Part shown: in pieces, positions 1 to 8,282 of the stretch | How positions within the stretch are numbered: the first letter of the stretch is position 1 | Layout of the letters: each line of letters opens with the position of its first letter | Assembly (NCBI GenBank): GCA_021297975.1 | Contig: JAJTHO010000180.1 | Span: forward strand, 1-12,834 | DNA length: 12,834 nt | Reading direction: 5' to 3' | DNA from: Alphaproteobacteria bacterium | Lineage (GTDB): Bacteria; Pseudomonadota; Alphaproteobacteria; JAJTHO01 | Notes under the pieces: model-generated | Databases searched by the model: none | The model's input: only the letters and a program-made list of their open reading frames with translations | What the model was told of the DNA's origin: nothing | Translations under genes and position numbers: made by a program

Positions 1-102
1 CTGGGCAGCAACGTAGAGCGGTTGATACGCAGCGTGATTGCCCGCCCCAGCTATCAAAAGGCGCTGGCAGCAGAACATGTTGAATACAAGGCTGTAGCGT
101 AA
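1..102 (+). CDS. C-terminal end of a glutathione S-transferase-like protein (partial)
   Basis: The first frame is open from the window edge to a TAA at 100-102 and gives 33 residues, so only the 3' end of the gene is present. The tail contains ARPSYQKALAAE, which resembles the closing helix of many glutathione S-transferases, where a short alpha-helical stretch ends in an RPxxQ(K/R)AL motif. That resemblance is my recall of the family, and no catalytic or glutathione-binding part is visible. The stop lies 6 bases before ilvN, so the two are probably co-transcribed. The position just before ilvN would suit the acetolactate synthase large subunit, but this tail does not look like the end of that enzyme. 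It could be another protein altogether. Confidence 0.45.
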   Translation: MGSNVERLIRSVIARPSYQKALAAEHVEYKAVA

Positions 103-108
103 TTTTTT

Positions 109-627
109 ATGTCTGCTGTTATTACGGTTACACCGCAACGCCACACTTTAGCTCTTCTGGTTGATAACGAGCCGGGGGCGCTGGCGCGGGTTATTGGGCT
201 TTTTTCAGCGCGGGGCTATAACATTGAAAGCCTTACGGTGGCAGAGGTTAACAACGCGGCGCATCTTTCGCGCATTACGGTTGTGACCAGCGGCAGTCAG
301 CAGGTTATTGATCAGATTAAGGCGCTGCTGAGCCGTCTTGTGCCGGTGCACACCTGTGTGGATTTAACAACCACAGCGGCGCACGTAGAGCGTGAGCTGG
401 CCTTGATTAAGGTTGTCGGGCGCGGCGAAAGCCGGGTTGAGGCGATGCGGATTGCCGATATTTTTCGCGCCCGGGTGGTGGATTCAACCGTGACCTCGTT
501 TGTGTTTGAGCTGACCGGCTCGCCGGATAAAATCACGGCGTTTGTTGAATTGATGCAGCCGCTGGGTCTTGCAGAGATAAGCCGCACCGGCGTTGTGGCC
601 TGCTATCGCGGCGAGCAGACGCTTTAG
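109..627 (+). CDS. ilvN: Acetolactate synthase, regulatory (small) subunit
   Basis: Regulatory subunit of acetohydroxyacid synthase (also called IlvH), which activates the catalytic subunit and confers valine feedback inhibition in branched-chain amino acid synthesis in the cytoplasm. The 172-residue length is usual for the family. An N-terminal ACT domain spans about residues 12-86, with the effector-loop motif NEPGALARV at 20-28 followed by the GYNIESLTV segment. The conserved C-terminal domain runs from about 93 and contains ERELALIKV and the closing SRTGVVACYRG. No clear Shine-Dalgarno sequence precedes the ATG, and the upstream stop is only 6 bases away, so translation is probably coupled. 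Neither the large subunit nor ilvC is visible in the window. The gene ends 3 bases from a convergent kinase gene. Confidence 0.95.
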   Translation: MSAVITVTPQRHTLALLVDNEPGALARVIGLFSARGYNIESLTVAEVNNAAHLSRITVVTSGSQQVIDQIKALLSRLVPVHTCVDLTTTAAHVERELALIKVVGRGESRVEAMRIADIFRARVVDSTVTSFVFELTGSPDKITAFVELMQPLGLAEISRTGVVACYRGEQTL

Positions 628-630
628 ATT

Positions 631-2499
631 TTAAAGACGCAGAAGCCTATCTTGCGCAATGGTGAAGATTACCGTTGTGCCCGCGCCGGGGGCGGTGTCG
701 ATTGCAAACGAGCCGCCATGAAGCTCAACAAACGTTTTTGAGAGCGGCAGGCCAAGCCCGGTTCCCTGATGTTTACGGGCAAGGCCGGTATCAACTTGTA
801 CAAACGGGGCTAGGGCTTTGCTGATATCCTCTGGGTGCATCCCAATGCCGCTGTCCTTCACGCGGACTTCGATATCGCCCGCAGGTGTCATCGCGGCGTT
901 GAGCGACACGCGGCCACCTTCGGGGGTGAATTTTACGGCGTTGGAGAGCAGATTTAGAAGAACTTGCTTGAAAATACGTTCATCACCAAAGACATAGGGT
1001 ATGTCGACGCTTATATCGCTGCTCAGCTCTAATTTCGCATCGCGGGCGCGCTCACCGATAATGCGCAAGCTGGATTCAGCGACTTTGCGGAAATCGAATT
1101 CGCTGTCGTTAAGTTCATATTTGCCCGATTCGATTTTTGATAAATCCAAAATATCATTGATAACATTTAATAAATGCGTTCCTGAATCCACAATATCACG
1201 GGAATACTCAGAGTATTTTTCATTGCCCACCGCGCCGAACATCTGATCAGCAATGATGCGTGCAAAGCCGATGATGGCATTGAGCGGCGTGCGCAGCTCA
1301 TGGCTCATGTTGGCTAAAAATTCCGATTTTGAGCGCGAGGCTATCTCTGCCTGTTCCTTTGCGGCCAGCAAATCGGCTTCTGCTTGTTTACGCACGGTAA
1401 TATCGCGAATGAAAGCGCAGTTAAACTCTTTGCCTTTATAGGGCAGGAAGTTTTCGGAAATCTCGACAACAACCGTTGAGCCATCCTTGCGGGTATGTTC
1501 TACTTCTGTAACAAGGCTGTGGCCTTTTTTTAGCTCGCCCCAGTGTTCATGCCATTGTTGCAGGGTGTAGCTGCTGCGCAAGTGGTAGATTTTCTTTAAT
1601 AATAATTCTTCTTTATCGGTGTAGCCATGCATCGCGCCCACGGCGTCATTTAAATAAAGAATATTACCATCAAAATCTGTCCAGATAACGCCGTCCCCGG
1701 CGCGGTCAATAGAGAATTGGGTAATGCGGAGGACTTCTTCGTATTTTTTACGGTCGGTAATATCTTGAATAATACCGCTAATAATTCCATCCGGTTCGGC
1801 CTGTGCCTGAAGATGGACGGCGCGTTCGATATTCCCCGGCAGGCGCAGGCCATGATCAATTTCCAAAAGTTGAAAGGCGCTCACTGCCCGGTGCAATAAA
1901 TCAGAAACGATGCTGCGGTCTTCGGTCTGAACAAAATTGAGGTAGGCATTCAGGGTTAACTGCTGCGGCGTATCGCCAACGCCAATGATGCGCGCCGCAT
2001 CGGCAGAGAGCGAGAACGTTTCGCGGCTGGGATCATAGACCCAATCGCCCAGCCGGGCGAGGCGCTGTGCGGCGGCAAGGCGGGCTTCACCCTGACGGAC
2101 TTCTTCAAGTGCTTTACTGGCGCGTAAAATATAGCGTACGCGCTGGCTGAGCACAAGCCAATTGATGGGCTTGGTGATAAAATCTGTCGCGCCGGCATCA
2201 TAGGCTTTAGCAATAGAATCAATATCATCAAGGCCTGTTACCATGAGAATCGGTATCTGGTCGCATTTCGGTAATTTGCGAATTTCTGTGCAGGCTTGAA
2301 AACCATCACACACCGGCATCATCACATCCAGCAGCACAATATCCGCCGGGCTGCGCCGCATGGCATCAATGGCCTGTGCGCCGTCTTCGGTTTCAATGAC
2401 GTTAAACCCCGCATTGGCAAGGGATTTTTTCATCAGCACGCGTGACATCATGTCGTCTTCGGCAATTAAAATCGTTGGTTTGTTTTGCAGCCCGCCCAT
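631..2499 (-). CDS. Soluble hybrid histidine kinase (receiver-PAS-PAS-HisKA-ATPase)
   Basis: A 622-residue protein with no membrane segment, so a cytoplasmic sensor kinase. The N-terminal receiver (about 8-125) has the acidic residues E14, D15 and D16, phosphoacceptor D58 in LLDVMMP, and K110 in ITKP, so it looks functional. Two PAS-like regions follow at about 145-252 and 258-372, each ending in an S-box-style D-I-T-(D/V)-R motif. A short coiled linker leads to HisKA with H400 in the motif FLANMSHELRTPLNAI. The ATPase domain has an N-box at N520, G1 motif DSGIGM at 549-554 and G2 motif GTGLGL at 579-584. The sequence around LARKHQGTGLGLPL resembles the PleC-like kinases common in alphaproteobacteria. 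Its start lies 2 bases after the stop of the upstream 951-residue kinase, with no well-placed Shine-Dalgarno, which suggests translational coupling. The stimulus is unknown. Confidence 0.92.
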   Translation of the reverse strand: MGGLQNKPTILIAEDDMMSRVLMKKSLANAGFNVIETEDGAQAIDAMRRSPADIVLLDVMMPVCDGFQACTEIRKLPKCDQIPILMVTGLDDIDSIAKAYDAGATDFITKPINWLVLSQRVRYILRASKALEEVRQGEARLAAAQRLARLGDWVYDPSRETFSLSADAARIIGVGDTPQQLTLNAYLNFVQTEDRSIVSDLLHRAVSAFQLLEIDHGLRLPGNIERAVHLQAQAEPDGIISGIIQDITDRKKYEEVLRITQFSIDRAGDGVIWTDFDGNILYLNDAVGAMHGYTDKEELLLKKIYHLRSSYTLQQWHEHWGELKKGHSLVTEVEHTRKDGSTVVVEISENFLPYKGKEFNCAFIRDITVRKQAEADLLAAKEQAEIASRSKSEFLANMSHELRTPLNAIIGFARIIADQMFGAVGNEKYSEYSRDIVDSGTHLLNVINDILDLSKIESGKYELNDSEFDFRKVAESSLRIIGERARDAKLELSSDISVDIPYVFGDERIFKQVLLNLLSNAVKFTPEGGRVSLNAAMTPAGDIEVRVKDSGIGMHPEDISKALAPFVQVDTGLARKHQGTGLGLPLSKTFVELHGGSFAIDTAPGAGTTVIFTIAQDRLLRL

Positions 2500-2501
2500 C
2501 T

Positions 2502-5357
2502 CTAATCGCCGCTCACTTCCTGAAGAATTTTTTTCGTCTCGATGTAATCGTCCCTAACGCGGGGCATAATTTCCGTGGCCGTTTCTGGATTCGCCTCAAG
2601 CGTGCGGGCGTAATCTGACAATCGCACGGCGCCAATATTGGCAGAGCTGGATTTTATTTTATGGGCAATATAGCGCACCGTGTCCGCGTCATCCGCCGCG
2701 ACAGCATCAGCCAAATTAAGTAATGATTGTTCCATTTCTGAAAAATACAATGCCACAATAACCTTAAGAAATTCCTTTCCGGAAGGGGAATCCATATCCC
2801 CATTTAGTGCGAGAATCGCATCAATGGCCTTGTAATCAAATGGCGCCGCATCGTTATCTGATGCGGTTTTGCTTTTATCTGTTAATGATTTAAAATCAGT
2901 ATTATCAAGGTTTATTTTAATGTGAAGTGACCCTATCCATTGCTTAACCATCGCAGCTAAATCTTCGCGTGAAAACGGCTTGGCAATAAAATCATTCATA
3001 CCGGCAGCAAGAAAATTCTCGCGCGCGCCGGCAATTATATTGGCCGTTGCGGCGATAATCGGCACATGATGTACAGTGCCGGTTTGTTGTTCTAAGGCGT
3101 ACTCACGCTCGCGAATAAGGCGGGTTGCCTCTAAGCCGTCCATTTCCGGCATTTGCCCGTCCATCAATACTAAATCGTATGCAGTTTTTTCCAAGGCTTC
3201 AACAGCCAGGCGGCCATTCGCCACACAATCAACGGTATACCCGAAAGAGACGAGCATACCGCGCGCGACTTCCGCGTTTACCGGATTATCTTCCGCAATT
3301 AGAATACGGTATTGATTTACAGTGTTTTTCTGACTTTTTTCTTGTTGATGCGTGGTGCTTGCCCGCTCTACTTTTGCTGGCGTTGGAATTGAGTCTTGCG
3401 TTGTATTTTTAAGAAGAAGCCAACCGCTTGGTTCTGGCGGCGCGTGTAGCACTTTTTCGAGGGTTTCTTGAAAGATGGCGTTTTGTAAGGGCAGGGTTAG
3501 CGAGTGTAAAATCTCGGTGTTCAGCTGTTTTTCCAATTCCTGGAAATCGGCAGCGGGTGCGAGTAAAAGCAGACGTGGTGGGCTTGTGGGTTGCTCGGTA
3601 AGCGAGCGGATGAATGTTCCAGCGTCTGTATCGGGAAGACGGGCATTGAGGATAATTAAATCAAAAGGCGTACTGCGCCCGGCCATGAAGCGAATTTTTT
3701 GCAATCCTTGTTCCCCGGTCTCCGCCGTTGTTATGATCGCATCCATTGTATCGAGACGAGATAGCAGGCTATTTTGTCCGATGGTGCTGTTATCAATGAT
3801 TAAAATTCGTGTTCCTGCGCGGATTGAGGGCGTCTGTAAAATCCCAGTGGCGTCTTCTGGCTGCACCCACTGCGATAATGAGAAGCTAAAAATTGAGCCG
3901 CGCCCTTCAACGCTTTCAACCGTTAATTTCCCGCCCATCAAGGCAACCAGTTGCCAGGCAATGGATAACCCCAGCCCCGTACCGCCAAAACGGCGGGTTG
4001 TTTGCTCATCGGCCTGGGAAAAGGCGTTGAAGATTTTTTGCTGCGCATCAAACGGTATCCCAATGCCGGTATCACGCACATCAAAACGGATGCGTGCGGT
4101 TGCCCCGGAATCCTCCTCAACGGATATATACAAGCCCACTTCGCCCACTTCGGTAAATTTCACCGCGTTTCCAAGGAGATTGGTTAGCACTTGACGCAGT
4201 CTTAAGGGATCCCCCATAAGCAGACGCGGCGTATTACTGTCTATGCATACGCCGATGTTGATGCCTTTGCCGTAAGCGCTTTGCGCAACCAGCTCTACAA
4301 TGCCTTCTGTAACATCGGTAAGATTATAAGGAATATTTTCCAGCTCAATTTTGTTGGCTTCTATTTTTGCAAAATCCAGCAAATCATTGATGATATACAA
4401 TAATGTCTGGCCGGAATTGCGCACAATGCCGGCAAGGCGTTTTTGTTGTGCGCTTAGGCCGCTGTTCATCAATAAATCCACCATACCCAAAACCCCATTA
4501 ATGGGGGTGCGGATTTCATGGCTCATCCGTGCTAAAAATTGCGTCTTTGCCAGATGCGCTTCTTCAGCGCTGTCTTTTGCTTCCCATAGTTGTTGTACCA
4601 GATCTTCGGCAGCTATACGTGATTGATGAATTTCGCTTGTTTGCTGTTGGATTTGATCCAGCATGGCATTAAAACCGCCAATAAGTACGCCCACTTCGTC
4701 GTTACTAGTACGCTCGACGCGTTGACTGTAGCGGTTGGTTCGCAAAATCAGTGATACAGCGGATGAAAGCCGTATAATAGGAACGGTGATGACTTTTTCA
4801 AGCCGTAACGCAAGCGCATACGACATCAGTAGCGCGGCAATAAGCAGGGTGATAAAAATCAACAGTGTGCGCTGTATTCCGCTCTCGAGATAGGCTGTGT
4901 CGGCATAAAACACCAACGTTCCCCGATAGATGTTCTTGTCAAAGAGTGTCCGTTTAATCGCAATGAAATTAGCATTAAATTCTATAAAATCCTCCTGCGG
5001 GTTTGGGGCAGCATTGGTTTGCCAATGCAGAGGCGGTGTTCCATACAGTATTTCAGTTGTGTTATTGGCGCGTATCCAGAGCACAGCGCGGAGGCGGTTG
5101 TTGTTTTGAAGAATTGCAAAATCTTTTTTTAGTTCATCGATTTGCTGTGTTGAATCATTCCAGCGCGCCGCTTGTGTGGCAATAATGTCAGACAAATTGG
5201 TCAGCGATTTAATGACTTCGATGTTCGTGTTGCGCGTTGCATCCGTCATCACGGCAACGCCCACAACCGTTGCCACAAAAAAACTGATGCCCACAATAAT
5301 CAGCCGCAGTTTTTTGCTGATGGGCAAATCCGTGACATTTTGCCGAAGAAAATGCAT
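2502..5357 (-). CDS. Membrane hybrid sensor kinase with two receivers and Hpt (BarA/GacS-like architecture)
   Basis: A 951-residue tripartite hybrid kinase. Transmembrane helices lie at about 18-37 and 164-183 and flank a periplasmic sensor region of about 125 residues that I do not recognise. A HAMP linker (about 184-237) and coiled coil lead to HisKA with H280 (FLARMSHEIRTPINGV). The ATPase has N397, DTGIGI at 429-434 and GGTGLGLS at 458-465. Receiver 1 (about 516-638) is degenerate: the usual phosphoacceptor position is N571 (ILNARLP) and the KP motif reads LP. Receiver 2 (about 684-808) is intact, with E689, D690, D733 (LMDGQMP) and K793. A C-terminal Hpt domain has H899 in AHKIKSSSANIG. 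An AGGA Shine-Dalgarno stands 10 bases before the ATG. It is co-directional with the downstream soluble kinase and divergent from cobS. The architecture resembles BarA/GacS, but orthology cannot be claimed. Confidence 0.93.
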   Translation of the reverse strand: MHFLRQNVTDLPISKKLRLIIVGISFFVATVVGVAVMTDATRNTNIEVIKSLTNLSDIIATQAARWNDSTQQIDELKKDFAILQNNNRLRAVLWIRANNTTEILYGTPPLHWQTNAAPNPQEDFIEFNANFIAIKRTLFDKNIYRGTLVFYADTAYLESGIQRTLLIFITLLIAALLMSYALALRLEKVITVPIIRLSSAVSLILRTNRYSQRVERTSNDEVGVLIGGFNAMLDQIQQQTSEIHQSRIAAEDLVQQLWEAKDSAEEAHLAKTQFLARMSHEIRTPINGVLGMVDLLMNSGLSAQQKRLAGIVRNSGQTLLYIINDLLDFAKIEANKIELENIPYNLTDVTEGIVELVAQSAYGKGINIGVCIDSNTPRLLMGDPLRLRQVLTNLLGNAVKFTEVGEVGLYISVEEDSGATARIRFDVRDTGIGIPFDAQQKIFNAFSQADEQTTRRFGGTGLGLSIAWQLVALMGGKLTVESVEGRGSIFSFSLSQWVQPEDATGILQTPSIRAGTRILIIDNSTIGQNSLLSRLDTMDAIITTAETGEQGLQKIRFMAGRSTPFDLIILNARLPDTDAGTFIRSLTEQPTSPPRLLLLAPAADFQELEKQLNTEILHSLTLPLQNAIFQETLEKVLHAPPEPSGWLLLKNTTQDSIPTPAKVERASTTHQQEKSQKNTVNQYRILIAEDNPVNAEVARGMLVSFGYTVDCVANGRLAVEALEKTAYDLVLMDGQMPEMDGLEATRLIREREYALEQQTGTVHHVPIIAATANIIAGARENFLAAGMNDFIAKPFSREDLAAMVKQWIGSLHIKINLDNTDFKSLTDKSKTASDNDAAPFDYKAIDAILALNGDMDSPSGKEFLKVIVALYFSEMEQSLLNLADAVAADDADTVRYIAHKIKSSSANIGAVRLSDYARTLEANPETATEIMPRVRDDYIETKKILQEVSGD

Positions 5358-5406
5358 TGTTTATGTGTCCTGAGTCGAGCTTTTGGTGTTAAAGTGTAGA
5401 GTGGGC

Positions 5407-5436
5407 TTGCCTCTCAACCGCTAGACGCCATATATT
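5407..5436 (+). promoter_or_regulatory. Candidate sigma70-type promoter for cobS-cobT
   Basis: A TTGCCT (5407-5412) and a TATATT (5431-5436) are separated by 18 bases, and both sit close to the consensus hexamers. The predicted transcription start falls near 5443, about 24 bases before the cobS ATG. The location in the short divergent region between the membrane kinase gene and cobS fits. This is motif matching only, and AT-rich DNA produces such pairs by chance. Confidence 0.35.
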
Positions 5437-5449
5437 AAATTAGCTTTAA
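5435..5449. promoter_or_regulatory. Putative CtrA-binding site, perfect TTAA-N7-TTAA
   Basis: The sequence TTAA, seven bases, TTAA matches exactly the full-site motif known for the alphaproteobacterial response regulator CtrA. It lies in the divergent intergenic region, ending 17 bases before the cobS start and about 78 bases from the kinase start. It overlaps the candidate -10 element and start point of the cobS promoter, a placement that would usually mean repression of cobS. Binding is inferred, not shown. Confidence 0.45.
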
Positions 5450-5466
5450 TCGTATAAGGATGCTGA

Positions 5467-6453
5467 ATGTCTGTTCGTGGTCTTGCCTCTGCTGTGTCGC
5501 CGTTTTTATCGAAAAATGTGCCGGATATAGCGGTTAACTGTTCGGAAGTGTTTGGCTTTTCTGTGCCGTTTCCGGTGAAGCGCTTTAAGGATGCCGATGA
5601 GCATGTGCCGCCAATCGACACGGCCTATGTTTTTGATCCGAAAACAACCACAGCGCTTTTGGCCGGGTTTATGTTTGGCCGAAGGGTGTTGTTGCAAGGA
5701 TACCACGGCACGGGAAAATCATCGCATATTGAACAGGTTGCGGCGCGGCTTAATTGGCCGTGTTTGCGCATTAATTTGGATGCCCACATCAGCCGGGTGG
5801 ATTTGATTGGCCGGGATGCCATTCTTTTGGAAGACGGGAAGCAGGTAACGCGCTTTCAAGAAGGTTTGCTGCCCTATGCGCTGCAAAACCCGGTGGCGCT
5901 GGTGCTGGATGAATACGACGCCGGGCGGGCGGATGTCATGTTTGTTATTCAGCGGGTTTTAGAGGCCGACGGCAAATTGACCTTGCTTGACCAAAATCGT
6001 GTGCTTACGCCGCATCCGGCGTTTCGCCTGTTTGCAACGGCGAACACCGTGGGGCTTGGTGATACCAGCGGGCTGTATCACGGCACGCAATTGATAAACC
6101 AAGGGCAATTAGACCGCTGGAATATTATCGCAACCTTGAATTACGTCGCGCCGGAAGTGGAAGTGCGGGTTGTGACCGGCAAATTGGCGGTGCAGGGGCG
6201 GAATGTGGCGGATAAAACCGTGTCGCAGATGGTGACGCTGGCAGGCTTAACGCGGCAGGCGTTTATTAATGGTGATATATCCGTTGTGATGTCGCCGCGC
6301 ACGGTGCTGTCATGGGCGGAGAACGCCGCGCTTTTGGGTGATGTGGGCTATGCGTTTGTGGTCTCGTTCCTAAACCGGGCGGATATTTCCGAGCAGGCAA
6401 CGATTCGTGAACAATACCAGCGGGTTTTTGGCGTTGAGCTTGTCGTTGGTTAA
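5467..6453 (+). CDS. cobS: Aerobic cobaltochelatase subunit CobS
   Basis: AAA+ ATPase subunit of the ATP-dependent cobaltochelatase, which inserts cobalt into hydrogenobyrinic acid a,c-diamide in the aerobic B12 pathway together with CobT and CobN. The 328-residue length is normal for CobS. Walker A is GYHGTGKS at 78-85, Walker B is LVLDEYD at 145-151, a sensor-1-like ATAN is at 190-193, and an SPRT motif with R278 may be sensor 2. The N-terminal section with VFGF resembles other CobS proteins. AAGGA stands 6 bases before the ATG, which supports this start. cobT begins 3 bases after its stop. No cobN or other cobalamin gene is in the window, so this pair may have a separate chelatase-like or remodelling role, as suspected for alphaproteobacteria that carry cobST alone. 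Confidence 0.93.
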   Translation: MSVRGLASAVSPFLSKNVPDIAVNCSEVFGFSVPFPVKRFKDADEHVPPIDTAYVFDPKTTTALLAGFMFGRRVLLQGYHGTGKSSHIEQVAARLNWPCLRINLDAHISRVDLIGRDAILLEDGKQVTRFQEGLLPYALQNPVALVLDEYDAGRADVMFVIQRVLEADGKLTLLDQNRVLTPHPAFRLFATANTVGLGDTSGLYHGTQLINQGQLDRWNIIATLNYVAPEVEVRVVTGKLAVQGRNVADKTVSQMVTLAGLTRQAFINGDISVVMSPRTVLSWAENAALLGDVGYAFVVSFLNRADISEQATIREQYQRVFGVELVVG

Positions 6454-6456
6454 CCG

Positions 6457-8256
6457 ATGACAACCGATGCTGCTGCTGAACGGGTGAAGCACGCCCTTGC
6501 CGCAACTTTGCGGGCGGTGGGTAAAGCGCCAGCGGTTGAGGTGGTCTATACCGCAGCCCCCTCACGGTTAACCGGGAAAACAGCGTTTTTACAGGTTGCA
6601 GCGCCGGCCGCCGTGCGCCCACTGGATGCGGCGCTTCGGGCGGATGCGGATATGCTGGCGCTGCGGCTGCGCTATCATGAACCGCGCCTAGTCAGCCCCG
6701 CCAGCGACCTGGCTGCGCCGATTTTGCAAGGCTTTGAAGAAGCGCGGCTGGAAGCCTTAGGCAGCGAGACCTTTGCTGGGATTGCCGGGAATCTATCAAA
6801 GCGCCGCGCCGCGCAAACCGAGCTCGTTCGTGATACGGATTTGTTTAATAATCACCAGACCGGCCTGCCGCTGGCGGTGCGCTATCTCTTATCGGAGCAC
6901 GCGGCAGAATTGCCCGTCCCGGCGTCTGCGGAAACCTTTGTCCGCCATTGGGCGCGGCTGCTGCATCGGCGGGGGAAGCTCAGCATTGAGGCGCTGGCGG
7001 CGGTGCGGGATAATCAGGCGGCGTTTCAAAAGCTGGCGGCGGCGGCGGTGGAACGCTTGCTGACCCTGCCGGATGATGGGGACGAAGAAGACATCACAAC
7101 CAGCGATGCCGCCCCCGATGATGCGCCCCAGCAAAACGATGGCGAGACCGCGCCAACGGAATCCGAGAGCAGCCAGCCGCAGGAGGACAATAAAACGGAT
7201 GAGCAGCTAACCGAGGCGCAGCAACAGGTTAGCAGCACCGCAGTGCCCGCCGCGCCGGAGGATACGCTTGACCAAGGCCTGCCCGCTGAAATTCCCGCCG
7301 CCAGCAGCGCCGCCGACAGCGGCAAGGGTGCTGAGCTGCGCAGTTACGGCGTCTTTACCACGACCTACGACACCACCGCCAGCGCGGATACGCTGGCAAC
7401 GGCTGATGAACTCATCCAGCTGCGCGCCCAGCTTGACCGGCAATTGATACCGTATCAGAATCTTATCCATCGGCTGGCAAATCGGCTGCAACGCTTATTG
7501 CTGGCGCTGCAACAGACCGATTGGCGCTTTGATCAGGACGAGGGGATTATCAACAATGCCCGTCTGCCGCGTCTGGTAACAGACCCCTCCAACACCGCGA
7601 TATTTAAAGCTGAGCAGCGGGGGAAATACCGGGATACGGTGGTTACGTTGCTGCTGGATAATTCCGGCTCCATGCGCGGGCGTCCCATTGCAACCACGGC
7701 GCTGACGGCGGACATCTTGGCACGCACGCTGGAACGGGTGCAGGTGAAGGTTGAAATCTTAGGCTTTACCACCAACACCTGGAAAGGCGGGCGGGCGCGT
7801 GAGGATTGGATAAAGGCTGGAAAGCCGCCACAATCCGGGCGAATGAACGAGCTGCGCCATATTATTTATAAACCGGCGGCGGTGCCGTGGCGGCGGGTGA
7901 AGAACAACCTGGCGCTGATGCTGAAAGAGGGGCTTTTAAAGGAAAATATCGACGGTGAGGCATTGCTATGGGCGTATCGACGCCTTTTGGCGCGTCCAGA
8001 GCCGCGCCGTATTCTGCTGATTCTTTCTGATGGGGCGCCGGTGGATGATGCAACGATTTCCGCAAACGGTGCGGGGTATTTAGAGGCACATTTGCGCGGG
8101 GTGATTGGCCAGATTGAGCGCGATAAACGCTTAGAGCTATCCGCCATCGGCATCGGCCATGATGTCAGCCGTTATTACAGCAACGCGGTGTTGATTGAAT
8201 CGGTTGAGGATTTAGCCGGAAGCCTTATTGGCCATTTAGAGACGCTGTTTCGGTAG
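6457..8256 (+). CDS. cobT: Aerobic cobaltochelatase subunit CobT
   Basis: VWA-domain partner of the CobS AAA+ ring in the ATP-dependent cobaltochelatase; not the unrelated nucleotide-dimethylbenzimidazole phosphoribosyltransferase that is also named CobT. The 599-residue length fits the family. The N-terminal CobT domain covers about 1-205. A strongly acidic, low-complexity linker rich in D, E, Q, S, T and A spans about 205-290. The C-terminal half holds the VWA domain, with MIDAS motif DNSGSM at 401-406, a likely metal-binding T near 438-439, and LSDGAPVDD at 523-531. The start is 3 bases after the cobS stop with no clear Shine-Dalgarno, which suggests translational coupling. Shortened CobT-like VWA proteins exist, but this one appears complete. 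It converges on motB across a repeat element. Confidence 0.93.
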   Translation: MTTDAAAERVKHALAATLRAVGKAPAVEVVYTAAPSRLTGKTAFLQVAAPAAVRPLDAALRADADMLALRLRYHEPRLVSPASDLAAPILQGFEEARLEALGSETFAGIAGNLSKRRAAQTELVRDTDLFNNHQTGLPLAVRYLLSEHAAELPVPASAETFVRHWARLLHRRGKLSIEALAAVRDNQAAFQKLAAAAVERLLTLPDDGDEEDITTSDAAPDDAPQQNDGETAPTESESSQPQEDNKTDEQLTEAQQQVSSTAVPAAPEDTLDQGLPAEIPAASSAADSGKGAELRSYGVFTTTYDTTASADTLATADELIQLRAQLDRQLIPYQNLIHRLANRLQRLLLALQQTDWRFDQDEGIINNARLPRLVTDPSNTAIFKAEQRGKYRDTVVTLLLDNSGSMRGRPIATTALTADILARTLERVQVKVEILGFTTNTWKGGRAREDWIKAGKPPQSGRMNELRHIIYKPAAVPWRRVKNNLALMLKEGLLKENIDGEALLWAYRRLLARPEPRRILLILSDGAPVDDATISANGAGYLEAHLRGVIGQIERDKRLELSAIGIGHDVSRYYSNAVLIESVEDLAGSLIGHLETLFR

Positions 8257-8282
8257 ATATTTAAAGACATATCCATAGATAG

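Noticed and set aside
2944..2951. TTAACCAT half-site inside the membrane kinase gene
   Set aside because: It is in coding sequence with no second half-site at the proper spacing, so chance is the simpler explanation.
3475..4194. Long plus-strand open frame of 239 codons antisense to the membrane kinase gene
   Set aside because: It lies wholly inside the kinase ATPase and receiver coding region, its product is Ser/Cys/Arg-rich without recognisable motifs, and it has no supporting start signal.
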